Assembly: GCF_040954835.1 (NCBI RefSeq)
Contig: NC_090703.1
Coordinates: 9,295,001 to 9,359,000 of the forward strand
DNA from: Lepisosteus oculatus
Taxonomy: Eukaryota > Chordata > Actinopteri > Semionotiformes > Lepisosteidae
DNA: 64,000 bases
Reading direction: 5' to 3'
Below the pieces are notes generated by a model. The model had not been told where the DNA came from. It saw only the letters and a program-made list of their open reading frames with translations, and searched no databases. The position numbers and the translations under genes are program-made. Each line of letters opens with the position of its first letter. The stretch's first letter is position 1. This document shows positions 39,401 to 51,202 of this stretch, in pieces.

Positions 39401-42400
39401 AGAAGCAATCAGTAATATGAAAAACCCCAATGAGTGATACTATTAAAACACCTATACTTTTGTCAGAACCAAGGTCGAAAAATATAAAACGCAACGACAA
39501 CTGTGCACTCAAAGCTGCTTATAGGTATATTTAATTTTAAATCAACACAAAAAGAAAAAGCACACAATTTTCCCCTCTTCTGCTACACTGTTTAGGATTT
39601 CAACTTATTATACAGGTTTGGAAACCCCACTGTAGCCAGGATTACCTTGGCATGGGTTTGCAAGGTCACCAGCCCGTGACTGATCGTCAGAATGACGGAG
39701 AACAGGCTTTGTGAGGTTTTGTTCTGCGATTCATGCTTCTTCTTCCTACGTGATCTCAGACCAGCGTCTGCAGTGGAGTTATAATTCATCGTCTCGTCTT
39801 CTGAACCACTCTCCTCATCTGAAAAAAAAGGGCACAAAGGACTACTTCCAGAGGGGATCTTCAAAAGGACTGTCAAAGATTGAGAAAGACGTTGTGCAAG
39901 AACTGAAGTACAAAGACTGTACTATGTTTGGCAAAATGAATGTTTATTACTTCTTAATGTCTGGCATACTTTTCAAACTGTTGCTTCAAAAACAAAACAT
40001 GACATGGTTATCTTCTTTAAGGAAAAAAAGCAAAACACACTTTGTTGAAGAATAAGGCATCCTATCCTGTTTACAGAAGTATACCATCAAGTCCCATTAC
40101 TGTGAAGCTAAGAGAAAGTGATGACAAACTGTAATACTGGAGAGCAACAACATGCTTCTGTGCAAGAATTTACCACACTATGTCAGTCTGAAGTCAAGAC
40201 ACTCTTACCATCTGGTGCTGCTGCTCTGAACTGGCTGAGGCTGTCTTTGCTGTAGGTATTGATGAGCTGGCTTGCTACTGACAGGCCAATGCCATAGGAC
40301 ATGTTTTCAAAAGTTTCCACAGGAGAAGGAGCAGTTGGCTCCCACAGCAAGAGGTCATTATTTATTCTGCCAGTAAAGACCCCAGGAGAGAAACATCAGT
40401 AACACAGATTTATGCCACATAACATAAAACACCTTTACTCTCTATCATTGACATACCTGTTGTGCAGTTTCTCATAAAAGGCCTTATTTGGCAGTGATAA
40501 TTCAACATTTGGCAACGACAGCTCCAAAATGTACCGTGAATTTCTCATTGTCTTCTCTTGAAAAGTGGTCATGTCACCCACATCTCCTGGTATAACCATC
40601 TGCAGAAGAGGAGGGAGTCAGGAGATGTTTTATGTCATGCTTGAGATAAAAAAAAACCTTGCACAATCATTTTCTAAACAAATGGCTTTTACAAAGGTTA
40701 TCTGATTCAGAATATTTAGTACAATACACAGCCTTTTAGTTGTTATTTTTCCTTTTCTTTTTGGTCATAGTACCTGGCCATTATGGGCAAAATGCCAGGA
40801 CACTAAATGCTATTACTTAAAAAACCTCAAAGATTCATTAAAGCAGTACTCCAGCACCATGATAAAGGTACACATAAGAGTCAATGTAATTTAACTAGCA
40901 TTTTTATCCGATCATGAAATTAAATGTGTAGACGCTGTGGAGCAGAAGCTTTCACCTCCTCATTTTCATACATGACCCTTCGGGAGGAGAAAGGAGAGGG
41001 CTCTGGCTTTCCGAAGTCACAGACATCCTTCAGGGAATGGGGCCCTCCTTCTTCCTCCTCTGGGGAATTGCCCTCAACTCCTTCCTCCTCCTCAGTGGTC
41101 GCACGTTCCAGAATGGAGTGCACAGCCATTGGATTCACCTTCAGTACAATCCTGGACAGGGATAACATCATCATGAGGACAAGGCAAGCTGTTTTGCTCA
41201 GAAACTTAAATATAAATTTACGAATGTAAAGTCGTACTCGTAAATGTGACTAAAAAGAGCTCACCTTGGCCAATCAAATTTACCACTGTCTGATGAGGTC
41301 ATATCTCCATCCATACCATGTGACACCCTGAAGAACCGGATAGCTGCTTGTTCTCCATCATCCTGTAACCCTGCTGTATGATTGGGATAAAATTCCTTCA
41401 TATATTGAAGATATTCATATAGAGAAGCCACTTCCCTTCCCACAATTCCAGAACAGCACCACCGTCTTTCATTAGCAAGCAGCTCAAGATAGAAATTAAG
41501 AGGATGTCAGAAGACTCAATAGATAAAACAAACTCTAGTATCTAATATCTGAGTATCTTTCTATGAAAGTTACCTGTCAGCTCTTTGAACGTCAACTCCA
41601 TTTTTGTCTGCTCCTGTGAGGTTCCCCCTGTAAATTCAGTTTTGTATTCCACATCTTTAAACTCCAAATGCAGAACTTCTTTCTGCAGTGACTTCTTAAA
41701 CCAGGGACCCCTCTCCTGGTCGGAACGCAGGTCAGGAATTGGAAATCGCACAGCCAAGTTCAGCAAGGGCATATTCACCACCACTGAAACATGACAGTTA
41801 GCTGGGGTCCTTGAGTCATCGAGGAAAACTTCCGTGAATGCCTTGTGCTGAAAATCAAAATTGCACATATACATATAAGGCCAAATTAACTTTCTTAAGT
41901 GATGTCTGTTTTCACATTATTTTGAAATTACTCTGACAATTAATGTAAAATATCACTTAAGAAGCAGCTTTTAAAAAGCCCTCTCACCAGGCTGACATGT
42001 TTATTGTAGGACGTGTACATGTGGGAAGCCATCATTTCTGTTGTGGCCAGTTTCTGCGGCTGAAGTAAAGAGTTCAGTCGGTCCACAATGCTGATGTCCA
42101 GCTCAGAGTTCACAGGTCCCAGTTCAATCTGAAAGTCAGCTTTTTGAGGTATTAAGCTCAAACGCACTTGACCACCCTGCAAACAAAAAAAATAAGGTAT
42201 AAAAAAGTTTATGATTTCTCCATATAGTTCTTTACGTTTGATGTTAAATAACAAACTACATTCAAAAATGCAGCTTTTAGACCACTATTAATATATGTTT
42301 TTCTATCTTCTACAATCCTACAGGTGTTCGAAGTCTACACAGACTTCGCTCTGAACAACACAGAACAACCAGACGCTCAGAGATTTAATTACCTGTGGTC

Positions 42401-45400
42401 CTCTTCGTTCAGAAAACTTGTAAATCAGGTGGAGGCATGGCGTTGGCAGGGATTCCTTCTCAATGATGGACTCAAACGTCACCAGCTGTAAAAGAAATAA
42501 TGAAAACGTACACCAGCAATATAATACAAACACTATGCGGATCCATGTCACAGATTAATCTCAGAATGTAGAATACCGAGCACCGAAACAGACAGAATTG
42601 ATTTCTACGAAATTATATCCCAGCCCCAGCAAGAAAAAATTTAAAATTTGCTGTCTTGTATCTTTTAATATTGTTACCTTATGAAAATTGCTGAGGCACA
42701 GACAATCTATGGAAATAAAGTATTCTCTATCCAAAAAAGTCAGCGAATTTCTGAATTGGCAAGTTTATCGAATGCACCATGTGTCTAATGCTATCTCTAT
42801 TACCTGTGTGTACTGAGGGAGGCTGGATCGGGAATCATTTGGGAAGAGACATTCGAGGAGCTCCATTTGTCCCACAGACACATCGGTGCTGAGACTACGC
42901 AGGCTGGAGCCCTGTCTCTGCTCATAAGTCACCTTAATACCAGTTCCCAGGAACCTGACAACAGAGAGGGCACTGGGTGAGTATAAAGGCATTCCCCTGA
43001 AAATAATGCTTTGTTCTCAGTGACTGAGAGTTTCTTCAATATTAGAGATGAACCACAGCATGCAAAACAGGACTATAAAGTGAAGATAAATCAGAAATCA
43101 AACCAGTTTTTTTCAGAGAAATAAGCATGTTAAACATCAGACTTAGAATTGATTTGATATTTTTAAGATTCTTGCCTTCACTTCTTTACCTATGTCTTTC
43201 CAAGACACATATTCAGTGACACTGTTTAAGCAGAATCTAAACAGTTTATGAATGATTTGCTTTTGCACTCTAAATTAAACAAATGAGTACCTGAGATGAT
43301 CGTTGGGGCAGGCTTCATCGAAAACTGGGCGCAAATGGGGAAAGTCACCCTTCATCAGCTCGTCTGGTTCGATTTTGCCGATGCGGCTGAAGAATTCGGA
43401 GGCGGTGAGTGTGAGGGGGCTGACATTCGAGGCGGTGTCGGGGGGTGGCAGGGGGTCAATGTGAAGCACAGATACCGCCAGGCTCCCCAAGGCCAGTCTG
43501 AACACAACCTCCGGCTGAGACTCGTCTGTGCAGTGAGACTTCGAAGGGTGAGCTGAAAGAAACACCCAATTGAGAATTACCAACAATCAGTTATCCAGCC
43601 ATTTTCAGGAATTGAGATATCCTCAGAGCTGGAACCTAACACAGCAGCCATGTTGTTGAAGCCAATGAGATCAATTATCTACTACCACATGGGCTAGATG
43701 TGGGGAGTGGTCTTCTCTCATTTGCAACTGTTCTTGTGTTCCATGAACGCTGCAATCTGCTCTTTATAAATGTTTGTAACAGTTATGTTCTTACACGCTG
43801 GAGAGGATCCCAGGACATCTTAATTTTTGGACAGTGGGAGGAAACCAAAGCAATGTTGTCCCAGTCCAGACTCACACCCAGCTTACTACCATCTAAACCT
43901 GCTATTCACAATCAATATCTGTATTAGTTTACTTATGCATGCATATTTCACTGTACTAGATTTCAAAATATAAGAATACAACCATAGTTGCTCTACAATT
44001 AAAATTAAAATTAAAATAAGCTATTACTTTTGTTTAGAGGGGGAAGAAGACAAAATTATAGACACTAAGTTATAGATAGCAATGCTAGCTGAACTGAAAC
44101 TGCCAAGCACCACTGCCCAAGGTTTCACAGACCTGAGAACATGGAAATATATTTCAACTATCCACTAGCTTGCTTACAATTTGATAAAACAAAGGGAGAA
44201 GCAAGAAACGGAAAGCAGAAGTGAAAGTTCTGACATTTACAGGTTTGTCGCAGAAGCTTCTGCTGAGGTTTGGTGTCTCTGGGCAGAAAGGGGGTATCCT
44301 GCATCTGTTTCTCTCTGTGTCTCGGAGGATCCAGATACTCATCCCAGACGGCCTGAGAAACAAATAGGAAACCAAGTTAGAGGAGTTATGAATAAACAGC
44401 CTCTACATAAAGTTACTCCATTACACAGATTACGCAATGAAAACACAAAACATTAACTAGGCTTTTTCAAAGCTATATTGTCATTATCACACAAAAAGGC
44501 AAGCTTATGCAAACGCCCTCTCTTCGTAAAGGTGTAAGGAGACTTACAGCCACATTGCCAGATGGGGACTCCCCAGGAGACGGGGTGAAGTTGCTGTTTA
44601 AGGAGAGATCCAGGTCCACAGTAGGTGGGTCTCCAAGGGGTGGAAGGGAAGAAAGACTGTGAGACATGTCCATCTCAGCCATGGAGAAGAATACATCTTC
44701 TTCTAGGAGGAGAGAAACAGATCAGAGGGCTGCCCAGAAAATCCCATTTTAAAATAAATCTCATGTATGGAATAAAGTCACATGAAAAGCCGAACAATCA
44801 CTGAACTAATGAAAACTACCCACACTTATTTCGCAGTGTGTTTCCCATTCAACACTACAGCTTGCTGCTGTCTTTACAACATTATTTTTTACCACACGAC
44901 TTTGTATCTCGGTCAGAAAGAAGGTGCAAACAAACAAGCAAAATAACTGTCCCTGAACCATCCTCACCGCGGCTCGATGTGGTTCTAGTAGTCTCGCTCT
45001 CGAAGTAGTCCGTGTCCCCCACTGTCCCAGCCGACAGCGTGTCCTTCTTCAGATAGCGGTTCAGCTCCATGTGGAGCCGGTACTCATCCTCCTGCTGCAT
45101 GGGCCTGCTCTTCCTATCCTTAACACTCAGAGCTGCCTGCCCTGCGCCCTCTGTGTTCACAAATAACACACAAACAACCCTAAGATCTCTCACTCAGCCC
45201 CCTTCCAATAGTCAGAGGGTTTGCAGTTCAGAAGATTAAGCTGCAGATAGTGTACAGCTAGCTCAGACATGGTACAGTTGCTCACCATCAGGAGACATCA
45301 TTGGCTGATCAGCTGCCAGGTGTAGTCAGTGAAAATCAAGGACTCTTGATGTATACTAACCTGGACTTGAAAAGACTCCGAACATGTCTAACAGGAGGTG

Positions 45401-48400
45401 GACTTGGCGAGGAGACAAGAGAACATTCACTGCATCAATCTGCCCATTAACATCCAACTGGAAGACAAAATGAAATTTAGAGAAAACAATTCCAATTTAT
45501 TTGCTAACTTAAGACACATTTAAGACTCACACGGCTGAAAAAAAACTTTAAATTGATTGGAACTTAAATTGATTTGAATTGATTGCAATTGGAATTGCAT
45601 TTCTAGGCATTTGAAAAAATACATGATAAAATTAGACAAAATTTTTTCAAGCATATTAACAAAAAGAAATGGTCATAAAGGCTGTTCTACCTTTGCACCA
45701 GGAAGGATTTCATTTTGTTTCAAAATGAGGCTGAGTTCAATTCTGCCACTCAGACAGCCAATCTGCACGGGTTCGAAAGGTGTGGCCTCCGACAGCGTTT
45801 CGGTGAACTGGGGGTGTGGTTCGCAGATGATTTTGGGATTCCAGCTAGGAGAGAGTTTTGGTTCTGGTTCCTATGGAATATAACAAATGATTCAAAGGGT
45901 TAACGTTCTTCTCTTAATTTAAACAATCAAAAGATTACACTACGTAATGGTACAAAATACAGTCATACTGTTTGTGTAGTTGGGGACTTTAAACAGGTCC
46001 TGGCAGCTTCTGAGAATTCATCCCAGAAAATGGTAACACCAGTAAGCTGCAGGTTTTTATGAGCAAACATTGTGGGCTGATGAACATTCATGCCAGAACA
46101 CTCGTCTCCAGTTTCATCACAGTACACAATCCTGCAAAAAAAGGAAAAACGTGTACTGTAAGCACATTCAGGCTCCACCATTAAAGTTAAGACAGAATTT
46201 TTTCAGAATTTTAGAATGTTATTTTCTGTACAAAGTAAGTGATTATTTAAGAAGTTTTAATATTTTAATTTTGATTTAATGTATTCTTGAAAATACACAG
46301 ATGCACAATTTTAACTCACCTATTAATTCGCATTTCAAGAGCTATTCCAGTTTTGGAGTTTTCTGGTACATGCTCAATCCTGAGAACTGTGTCCAAGAAC
46401 GTCACCTTCACTCTTCTTAACACTAAAAAAGAACACAAAAATAGTATGCAATATTTAGTATTTCAGGCTTCTGTGATCATCTAGCACAAGAGATTATGCT
46501 GCACATTATTAAGAGAAATGACTGTGTGATGTGGCTTCGTGCAAACGAGGTATGAAGCTACTAATGAAAAATGTATGTGCATAGGTCATAAGATGGTGGC
46601 AAAAGGATAGCAATAAGATCAAAACTAAAATAAGAATTAAAAAGAATTCTGAATCTTCTAAAAGTAGAATCCTTCACTAGTGGGAAATGGGCTCCAGGCA
46701 GTTTGGGATAAAATCTGTCCATTTCTGGCCCAAACTGCATTACCCTGACAGTTATATCCTCAGAGTGCACAGCTCTTTTGCATTTTTTTAAGTTTTTTTT
46801 TTCTCTTTTCTTCCTTCCTTGTTATTCTTTTGTGATTTCCAATACAAAAGGACTAAGGTCTTTAAGGAAGCAGGACATTGGTAAGGTAGCTTTTCTTTGA
46901 AGAGATGCATAATGATTAAGATATGGAAAAACAAAGCCTCACCTGTCTCGATTGTTTCTGCGAACTTCTCGAGCCCTTCGAGGGGCTGGAACTCTCCCTG
47001 CTCATCCGTCAGTTTCTGGCTCAGACACTCCTTGGCCAGCTGCATGCTGCTGGTCATGAAACTGGACCAATACATTGGCTCTGTGCCGGATGCTGCAGAG
47101 ACAAGTGGTTTTTGAGTTTAGAGGCAGATCTGGTGAATATTTGTTTTTATTAACATACCATTTTGGGGGGCAACCTTATGTTATTAAAATAACTTAACAA
47201 CAAAAAATATCACTAGGATCTTGGTGGTACCTGTCAAACAGGTATTCTGAATTTATTTCTATCAGGGATTAGAGGCAGAATAATACAATCTCCACTGCGG
47301 TGTGTCAATAATATTACTTTGAGGGAATAAAGGACTTAGCAATTTATTACTGTTCACTGCTTTAAGCTGTTGTTGATAGGCAAGTTCATAATATTTCACA
47401 TACAAAATGTTGGGTCCCTCTGTACTGAGTAGAATCTGTCGTGTGAGTTTCTAGTGTTGCCACCGGGCAAAGTGCTCTCTACTCACCCATCCTTGGTCTC
47501 GGCCTGAACACCATCTCCAGCCCCTTGACCTCCAGCGCACAGTTCTCCTGCAGAAGAGAGGCCCAGGGTACGGACAGGGATATAGCCTGAATGAAGCCTT
47601 CCGTCACCTCAAAGGGAGCGTCCGCAGACTCCAGGATTTCATTCAAGGACTGGGGAGAAAATGCTGCAGTGAAAACAGTGCCAGCAATCCTACTCTGAGG
47701 CGATGTGAAAAGACGCATTCAGTTTGCGGTCTGAATCAAGAGAGATGTGAACTGTGAAATTCTTTAGTGGAAATATTACGTACTTAAGCATTATTCATCA
47801 TCTACTCATCTTCAACAGAAACCTTCTAACAGAAAAGGCCTAGTCCATAGAATTAAGATGCAACAATGGACATTCTATCTAATCTAAATGCTACCAAGCT
47901 TGATAAAACATATGGTTTATTAGGCTTATATCTGAACACATAAATGTATTTCATGTTAAATATATGTTGTCTGTGGTCAGGTTTTCCAGTGTTAGTTATT
48001 TTTCCCCCAAAATGAACTCTCAGACCCCAAAATGGTGACCTTATTTTTTATTTTTAAGGTGATCATAATCTCTAATGCCACTATTGGAACAGACAGTTAA
48101 ATAACCTGATAGTTAAGCTGTACACCATATCTGTACTGAGCCCAGTTTACACATCTGCAGAAACCTCCCTACAGTGTGCAAGACAGCACCTACCCAAAAG
48201 GCCTGGAATAAGAACAGCTCTGACAGTTTCTCATATAAGTTGTTCTGAATAAGTGGATTACCTGATTATATAAGAGCATGTTCTCTCTCTTTTGATGTTA
48301 GAAGCATAAAACATTTTAAATATCATTTTATTAGAAACTGCACTCAATGGGTACAATGACATTGCTGATTCGGCAGCTGTCCAGTTTATTCCGGAGGGGA

Positions 48401-49131
48401 AAAATATCCAGCACAAACACTTAGGTGAAATTTTATACAGTATGTAAACAGGCATTCACACTGCCTGAATGTGTTAATCCATACAAATAATAACTTTCTA
48501 AGATTCTGACAGTGTACAACACCAAGAAAAAAAGATGATTGACATTTCTGCAGAATTCAGCCTCAGCAGCATGGCTGGGTAGTTTGTCTGAAACCCTCGC
48601 AACTCTTTTTGCAGAAAAAGCATCTTCTTGGTCCTAAATGTGCCCCCTCACAATTTCACCTTGTACAGCAGGGGATCCCAATCCTTATCCAAGTGGCCTA
48701 CAACATGTTGTAGGTCACCTTCTCCCTATTCCATTTCAAAAGGAGCACAGACTTACTGTTCCAATCAAGCTACTCGTTACAACAGTTGACTCTTCAATTA
48801 AGAAATTAAACTTGGCTGGAATAAAAACTAGCAGGTGTGTGGGCTCCGGAACGGCAAAGGCTGTCCTAAAAAGCTTTATCAATTAAAACAAATTTACATT
48901 GCTCATGAGGATCACAATTGTTTTATTACATTATTAACATTTCATTATTACAAGAACGCCTATGCTCACCCATTTGTCCAAAGGGACTTGCGCCAATGAC
49001 CCAGTGCCCTGGTAGAGATCCAAGCTGAGCTGATCCAGGCTCAGCTTCTCTTGAAGGAAATTGCCCAAATATCGGTGCAGCAGGTATCTGCACGCCCGCT
49101 TTTTGATCGATTCTGAAAATGGCCAAGGCAT
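25965..49131 (-). CDS. atg2b: ATG2B, bridge-like lipid transfer protein, ~2101 aa, 42 coding exons
   Basis: Exons in order: 48970-49131, 47487-47649, 46943-47092, 46320-46422, 45969-46131, 45691-45870, 45361-45457, 44968-45150, 44548-44702, 44241-44352, 43291-43552, 42804-42954, 42393-42485, 41988-42176, 41574-41847, 41265-41430, 40956-41151, 40457-40599, 40209-40366, 39646-39818, 39069-39219, 38654-38856, 38324-38404, 37735-37841, 36381-36473, 35990-36060, 35395-35471, 34757-34927, 34372-34513, 33873-34075, 32072-32301, 31735-31852, 30912-31106, 30717-30818, 30191-30269, 29676-29874, 28990-29059, 28613-28695, 28242-28363, 27912-28066, 27519-27668, 25965-26195. Exon 16 start (41430) is chosen by phase and is the weakest boundary. 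The protein begins MPWPFSESIKKRACRYLLHR (chorein end that takes up lipid) and ends in the conserved ATG2 C-terminus (GRIVRGFQRGAASFGTSTAM, then GITDTAFTIYDTATREHEQR). FCIL at residues ~1513-1516 (33897-33908), within an acidic stretch, is the GABARAP/LC3-binding LIR. HFS in the next exon may match the WIPI4-binding site. ATG2 moves phospholipid from ER to the growing phagophore and also acts at lipid droplets. The neighbour GSKIP and the sequence favour ATG2B over ATG2A. Confidence 0.95.
26277..26968 (+). mobile_element. Non-autonomous hAT element with BED-finger remnant
   Basis: A 692-bp element in the last ATG2B intron. The 13-bp ends pair as imperfect inverted repeats: TAGTGCTGGGCGA at 26277, and TAGGTCTGGGCGA read inward from 26968. 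It is flanked by an 8-bp target duplication, CTGTATCA (26269-26276 and 26969-26976), the length hAT transposases make. Sub-terminal GATAATTATCG motifs occur at both ends. Inside, from 26462, a frame reads MSDTEANVVLP and then VIWRYFGFLRSD, the first half of a BED zinc finger as in hAT transposases. The Cys/His half and the catalytic domain are gone. It cannot move itself. Confidence 0.85.
27056..27329 (-). repeat. tRNA-derived SINE, family B, fused to a U6 copy
   Basis: On the minus strand it starts at the U6 3' end with GGCGGACAGGTGGCTCTGTGG. It holds an A box (GTGGCTCTGTGG, 27309-27320) and a perfect B box (GGTTCAAATCC, 27265-27275), the RNA polymerase III promoter inherited from a tRNA. 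The body (CCGTTGGGCCCCTGAGCAAG) is closely matched by the copy at 61642-61916. It ends in a 3' ATT-rich tail. It looks full length. Confidence 0.85.
27330..27436 (-). pseudogene. Full-length U6 snRNA retro-copy joined to a SINE
   Basis: The minus strand from 27436 reads GTGCTTGCTTCGGCAGCACA through to TCCATATTTTT, 107 nt matching vertebrate U6 except for C6T and G49A. The ACAGAGA box and the AGC triad are intact. The promoter expected of a real U6 gene is absent: there is no TATA box 24-30 bp upstream and no clear proximal element in the next 60 bp. The 3' oligo-T runs straight into the 5' end of a family B SINE. It lies in the last ATG2B intron, in the transcribed orientation. A processed U6 copy is the best reading. 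The same base could act as a terminator for Pol III, so a transcript is unlikely to include the SINE. Confidence 0.92.
29395..29580 (-). repeat. 5S-rRNA-like SINE (SINE3-type) remnant
   Basis: In ATG2B intron 36. The stretch GGAGGTCTCCCTTCC near 29503 and CTTCCGAGATCTGATGAGAT near 29548 match the reverse complement of 5S rRNA (its GAGGTCTCCCATCC and CTTCCGAGATCAGACGAGAT segments). Upstream sequence (GTGCCACCTACTGCTCC) looks like the SINE body. The element reads on the minus strand and is degenerate. Confidence 0.6.
31275..31622 (-). repeat. tRNA-derived SINE, family A, nearly full length
   Basis: In ATG2B intron 32. The most complete copy of family A: on the plus strand GGTGGGAGGAAACCGGAGC lies near 31480, CAGACAGCACTCCAGGTCAG near 31545 and GGAATTGAACCCG near 31565 (reverse of the B box), and it ends CCGTGCCACCCC near 31620 (reverse of the A box). 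It is sense with respect to ATG2B. Confidence 0.75.
32302..33872 (-). other. atg2b: ATG2B intron 30
   Basis: One of the longest ATG2B introns. It holds a dispersed-repeat-like segment at 32530-32680 (GCCTGAAGAAGGCTCCACAG followed by GAAACG and an A-rich end). The rest is AT-rich with a short CA run near 33108. No missing exon is needed: exons 30 and 31 join in phase 0. Confidence 0.5.
36474..37734 (-). other. atg2b: ATG2B intron 24 with a GC-rich island
   Basis: Between about 36820 and 37330 the base composition is clearly more GC-rich than the surrounding intron, and the phrases AGAGCCCTGCAGCGAAG and GAGCTCTGAACAGGCAGGG occur. No coding frame, tRNA-like box or known repeat was recognised, so it may be an unknown repeat or a regulatory segment. 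Confidence 0.4.
37995..38270 (-). repeat. tRNA-derived SINE, family A
   Basis: In ATG2B intron 23. Plus-strand landmarks: CCAGTCCATCACAGGGCAGA near 38016, CCGGAGCACCCAGAGGAAAC near 38126, AATTGAATTCAGGGC near 38207 and CCATGCGCCACCCTC near 38249, in the same order as the copy at 31275. The 3' tail is truncated. Confidence 0.7.
43785..43890 (-). repeat. Family A SINE fragment
   Basis: In ATG2B intron 10. TTTTGGACAGTGGGAGGAAACC near 43830 is the diagnostic middle of family A; the flanks are eroded. Confidence 0.5.
47650..48969 (-). other. atg2b: ATG2B intron 1
   Basis: Non-coding between the first two exons. AT-rich, without a recognised repeat or RNA gene. First introns often hold regulatory sites, but nothing specific could be supported. 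Confidence 0.5.
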
Positions 49132-51147
49132 TTCTGTTGACGTCCTGAGAGCACCCAGATCCAAATGTACGGATGTAAACTTAAAAATTCTTCAAGTAAG
49201 CACAGCTGTGCCAAAAAACGGTGTGCTCCTTTGATCTGCTGCTGTGGTTTTCCTAGGTTGACACGCGGTTAATCTCTTTAGTTTTTCTTCAGTCATCGTT
49301 CTTGACTTTCGTAGACAGTACTATAGGCACAAACGCAATCGGCATTACAATACGTTTAAAAAATGGCGATTATGATGAAGATCTCTTTATTAATAACGTG
49401 GATTCTGTACTTTTAATAAGCTGTCAGTTCTCGGTGTTTCTGACATTTCTTTCAAATGAATATATATACACCAAGATGAAACAAAATCATACAACATACT
49501 AAATTAAAGAAACCGAAACGCATGTGTAACAGCTTCAGCCAGACAGCACGTTATTAATCGCAGACATTCAAGGCCTCCGGAGCTCACTGACAGTCCAGCA
49601 GTGCCGACCCAGAGAGATGTACACCAGCCGATAAGTCCAAGGTTTCAGTCATCATCGTGACTCTAGATATAGAGAACTCCTGGCATCACTACACACAGAA
49701 TTTACGAAAGAAGGTTATTCATACACTGGCCCGACAGTCGTACTGTAATCATCTAGGAATAGATTGTCTTAAATCAAGGCCACTCTTGTCAGAATGGTTC
49801 CTGAGTGCTAACACCACCCAAAGGCGAGAAGTTTCCCTTATCATAAATACATCATGTGATGCCCTTTTTCGAAAACGGGTTATAATTTTAGCTATAGATA
49901 CATCTGGACACATGGACCGTCCTCGGCAGGTACTTATTTAATTCCAGTTTTTGAATACGAGGTCCGATTGCGTTTCGTCTTTCCCAAGGCTAGCTAACCA
50001 GAATTGCCTTTTGTGTGCCGATATAACGCCTATTAGCTAGAGATTAAAGTTGGGTTTTCCCTCTTCGGTCTTGACGTAGCAAAAGATGTTTTTGTTTGCA
50101 TGCGTGAAGCTAGTTAGAGGAATCCTTCCGCGCGTACAGAGCCAAACGTCAGCAATTTCCTCTTATAAATTGAGGTGAGGACGTATTGTTCAATCCGCTG
50201 TCCGGGTCTGGTTCCGACCCGGTTCTCTCTCCCTTCCCCCTTTCCCTTTCTCTCCGTCCGTCCCTCTCTTGTTTACAAATAGTCTATGAGTCTGCACGCC
50301 CCGCCGCGCCAGGCCGCTGTCTCTTCCTGGTGCGCATGCGCCATGAACTGCACCCTGGCGTTTTTGAAGGGTCGCTCCGACGCATCAACGTGAAGCCGAT
50401 TCTCCGAGCCAATTGAGGGCAGTGTGCCCAAAACACAAAACAGCGATCAGCGCTTTGGGAGTTTTTCCATCTGTCGGGGCATGCAGAATCGAAGGCACCC
50501 CCCATCTCTCTGACTAAGAAATTAAGAACAGTTACGGATGGAAAGAGCCTCATCTAGCTGACAGCTGGACTGGTGCTGAAACGTCCAAGAACTATTACAC
50601 CGCCCGTTAGGTAGTTAATAATTGTAAGATCTGAACCGTTAGAACTCACCCACCCGTTTCCTGAAAGAAAACATTTATTGTTTATGGTTAGCTAATGTGC
50701 TGGCCTGCTGTTTTGCTTAATTGTTTTATGTTGAATAATTATTATGCAGAGTTCAGTTTGATTCAATGTTTAAGTCGGGCGTTATTATTGAATATTATCA
50801 CTTGAAAGAGGGTTCTTCAGTAAGAAAAGCCTGAAACCCACCTTTCATTATAGTCTTCGTAAAAAAAACATATTATTGATGTTACTCCAAGAAACCTTGA
50901 TCATGATACAGTTCCTTCCTATATAATGCCTTACATTACACATTTTTATGTCAATTGTAAAATGTCCCGAATAGCAACCTCAGATGAGAAAAAGTTATGA
51001 ACATGCCTATAACACAGTGAAAATACATACAGTATAAATATGAACTGCAGTCTTGTACCATATCAATAAAAAATAACTTCTATTTTTAATGCTTTGGGGA
51101 GGACGTGCGTTTACTCAAATTGTTTATACTTTTCAGACGCATAGAAA
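49132..51147. promoter_or_regulatory. ATG2B/GSKIP divergent interval
   Basis: Two kilobases between the ATG2B start and the GSKIP first exon. CpG is raised around 49500-49620 and 50090-50480, suggesting one or two CpG-rich starts. A pyrimidine tract (CTCTCTCCCTTCCCCCTTTC) lies near 50223. Two open frames (49657-49941 and 50186-50416, plus) show no domain and are not called as genes. Most of 50600-51100 is plain AT-rich DNA. Confidence 0.5.
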
Positions 51148-51155
51148 TGACGTCA
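51148..51155. promoter_or_regulatory. Perfect cAMP-response element
   Basis: TGACGTCA, the full palindromic CREB/ATF site, lies about 45 bp before the donor of the proposed GSKIP first exon and next to a GC patch (CCGGCATGAGCCGGAAG). The full site is rare by chance and is typical of TATA-less promoters. Confidence 0.6.
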
Positions 51156-51159
51156 TTCC

Positions 51160-51202
51160 CGGCATGAGCCGGAAGAATAGTGTAGATTTATCCTCGGAGG
51201 AG
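51160..51202 (+). other. gskip: Probable non-coding first exon of GSKIP
   Basis: A plus-strand stretch ending in a consensus donor, GGAGGAG|GTGAGT, at 51202. The next acceptor (TGTTCTAG, ending at 51708) lies 3 bp before the GSKIP ATG. No ATG opens a frame across the junction, so this is taken as 5' UTR. The 5' end is unknown. Confidence 0.5.

Noticed and set aside
25965-49131. ATG2A in place of ATG2B
   Set aside because: GSKIP lies head-to-head as with ATG2B, and the N-terminal sequence and exon count fit ATG2B better.
49657-50553. Open frames between ATG2B and GSKIP as genes
   Set aside because: No domain, no splice-consistent extension, and location in CpG-rich divergent promoter DNA.
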